This document shows, one piece after another, positions 62,528 to 64,000 of a stretch of 64,000 bases of DNA. Source of the DNA: Methylovulum sp. (GTDB taxonomy: Bacteria > Pseudomonadota > Gammaproteobacteria > Methylococcales > Methylomonadaceae); NCBI RefSeq assembly GCF_028687615.1, contig NZ_JAQTZU010000011.1, forward strand, positions 43,907-107,906. Direction: 5' to 3'. Below the pieces are notes generated by a model. The model saw nothing but the letters and a program-made list of their open reading frames with translations. It was not told the DNA's origin and ran no database searches. How positions within the stretch are numbered: position 1 is the first letter of the stretch; the number at the start of each line of letters is the position of its first letter. A program made the position numbers and the translations under genes.

Positions 62528-62587
62528 CGCAACCGTATAATTACAACTACTCAGTTTTTGACACACCACTTTCAAATGGGCACATAA

Positions 62588-63835
62588 ATGAATCCGACGC
62601 TGGAAATCTTTTCACAAGGTGAAGAAATTGTCACCGGACAAACGGTGGACACCAATGCCGCCTGGCTGTCACAACAGGCGATAAACCTGGGTTTTACAGT
62701 CACCCGGCATACTGCGGTCGGCGACAAGCTGGATGATTTGGTGGCTTTGTTACGGGAAATAGCGGGGCGGGCGGACTGCTGTATTTGCACGGGCGGCTTG
62801 GGCCCCACGCTGGATGATTTGACCACCGAAGCCGTTGCCCAGGCTTTTGCATTACCGCTGGTTTTCGATGCCACGGCTTTTGCCCAAATCCAACAGTTTT
62901 TCAGCCATCGTAACCGGCCCATGCCGGAATCCAACCGCAAACAGGCCATGTTGCCACAAGGCGCATTGCGGCTGGATAACGAATGGGGTACGGCACCAGG
63001 CTTTGCGGTGCAGCAAGGCCGGTGCTGGCTGGTTTTTTTGCCGGGCGTACCATCAGAAATGCGGCCCATTTTTCTGGACAAAATCCTGCCGGAATTGCCG
63101 CAGCGTTTTTCTTTGTATCCCAGCCAGTTAATCACCATCAAAACGTTTGGCATAGGCGAGTCGGATATTCAGCAGCGCATGAATGGGTGTGACATTCCGG
63201 CTTCGGTGCAACTGGGGTTTCGTGCCAGCCTCAATGATGTCCAAACTAAGCTATTGTTTCCCCACGCTTATCCAGAACCGGCACGGACTGCCTTGGTGGC
63301 TGATGTGGCCCGTTTATTAGATGACTATGTTTACGCGCTTGAAGGGCAACATGAAGAGTCCACAGATTTGCCGGGGGTTGTCAACCAATTGATGGACCAG
63401 GGCAAACATACCTTAGCCATCATAGAAACCGCCAGCCAAGGCTTGTTGGCTAGCTTATGTATCGGCGTAGATTGGCTGCTGGAATCACGTTACGAACAAT
63501 CGCTAGAACGGCTTACACAAAAAATGAGTATCGTGATGGATGCTGAAAATCTATCGGATTCGGATGTCGCCAAACAATTGGCCCTTGAGCTACAAAAACA
63601 TAACCAGTCAGAATTCGCCCTGGTGCAAGTTTATACAGGCGGAAGAGATGCTTTGGCCGACAAGAACCAAGCCGTTACGGTATACAGCGTCCTGCTGGCG
63701 GATAAAACGTTTCATGACTCGGCCCACACCGTCGCCGGAAGCATCAAACGCAAACAAAACCAGGCGGCGTTATTGGCGTTGGATTTGTTAAGACGTTTCT
63801 TGCAATTTGGGCAGTACAGCAAGTTATCTACATAA
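62588..63835 (+). CDS. cinA: CinA-family protein with degenerate amidase domain
   Basis: A 415-residue full-length CinA. The N-terminal MoCF-like domain (residues 1-170) has IFSQGEEIVTGQTVDTNA, CICTGGLGPTLDDLTTEA and FLPGVPSEMRP, and in relatives hydrolyses ADP-ribose or FAD-type compounds. The C-terminal domain (about 255-415) aligns with the PncC nicotinamide-nucleotide amidase, but its active-site segment reads AIIETASQG where active enzymes have ATAESCTGG, so the catalytic Ser is replaced by Thr and the glycine pair is broken. Amidase activity is doubtful. The usual neighbour recA is not seen before the window ends. Confidence 0.88.
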   Translation: MNPTLEIFSQGEEIVTGQTVDTNAAWLSQQAINLGFTVTRHTAVGDKLDDLVALLREIAGRADCCICTGGLGPTLDDLTTEAVAQAFALPLVFDATAFAQIQQFFSHRNRPMPESNRKQAMLPQGALRLDNEWGTAPGFAVQQGRCWLVFLPGVPSEMRPIFLDKILPELPQRFSLYPSQLITIKTFGIGESDIQQRMNGCDIPASVQLGFRASLNDVQTKLLFPHAYPEPARTALVADVARLLDDYVYALEGQHEESTDLPGVVNQLMDQGKHTLAIIETASQGLLASLCIGVDWLLESRYEQSLERLTQKMSIVMDAENLSDSDVAKQLALELQKHNQSEFALVQVYTGGRDALADKNQAVTVYSVLLADKTFHDSAHTVAGSIKRKQNQAALLALDLLRRFLQFGQYSKLST

Positions 63836-64000
63836 TTTTGCATGCCACAAAATAACTAAACTTTCTAAAGGAATAATACCAATCCCAACAAGTTTTCATA
63901 TTTAAAGCATAGGATTATACTTGAGCTTTAAAGTAAAGACTAAAGAAAGGAGGCCGCCATCTCACGCCCAAAACAATTCCCCTTATCGCTCCAGGCACAT

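Overview
The window looks like chromosome of a gammaproteobacterium, most likely a methanotroph of the Methylococcales. The housekeeping gene orders are gammaproteobacterial: kdsD-kdsC-lptC-lptA-lptB-rpoN-hpf-rapZ, minC-minD-minE, rsmB-fmt-def, dprA-smg-topA, lptG/lptF-pepA-holC-valS, pilB-pilC-pilD-coaE-zapD-yacG, and nudix/ThiE-argJ. Three features point to a methylotroph: an MfnE-like small amino-acid kinase overlapping pabB (pterin/furan C1-cofactor chemistry), a PEP-CTERM surface protein, and many small inverted-repeat elements. No methane or methanol oxidation gene is in the window, so the lifestyle is an inference.

Layout. 1-5.0 kb is an accessory, defence-like region on the minus strand: a WYL regulator with a candidate operator, a protein joining a QxK-type nuclease-like centre to a glycine-zipper membrane segment, a RelE/ParE toxin-antitoxin pair, and a two-gene unit ending in a Ycf46-like AAA ATPase cut by the window edge. 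5.2-13.0 kb holds an exonuclease/endonuclease/phosphatase-fold hydrolase, two overlapping dynamin-like GTPases, a lipoprotein and a DUF2959-(MfnE-like)-pabB operon. 13.1-13.8 kb holds decayed UbiA and GtrA gene remnants next to an mlaF that has lost the rest of its operon. Two long hairpins fill the mlaF-kdsD gap. 15.1-21.2 kb is the LPS (Kdo synthesis, Lpt bridge), sigma-54 and RapZ cluster.

21.2-23.3 kb is the Min division-site system. 23.5-24.3 kb encodes ribosomal proteins S9 and L13. 24.4-31.2 kb runs def-fmt-rsmB-DUF4390-ntrY-ntrX, with an NtrX whose AAA domain looks inactive. 31.3-36.5 kb carries a LysM protein, dprA (with no normal start codon), smg and topA. 36.9-41.0 kb carries small proteins of unknown role, purM and a Uma2-type protein. 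41.0-48.4 kb holds lptFG facing pepA-holC-valS. The valS gene contains five in-frame copies of a 51-bp palindromic repeat at two sites.

48.6-57.7 kb holds type IV pilus assembly genes (pilB, C, D), coaE, zapD and yacG, facing nudix/ThiE, argJ, a cation-efflux transporter and a TusA-like protein. 57.7-60.0 kb shows a PEP-CTERM gene bracketed by direct repeats that contain the end of the next gene, a PP-loop/NFACT-R tRNA-sulfuration-like protein. This suggests a duplication or insertion split an older sulfur-transfer pair. The window ends with pilU, ampD and cinA, separated by further inverted-repeat elements. No rRNA, tRNA, CRISPR array, complete insertion sequence or prophage was recognised.
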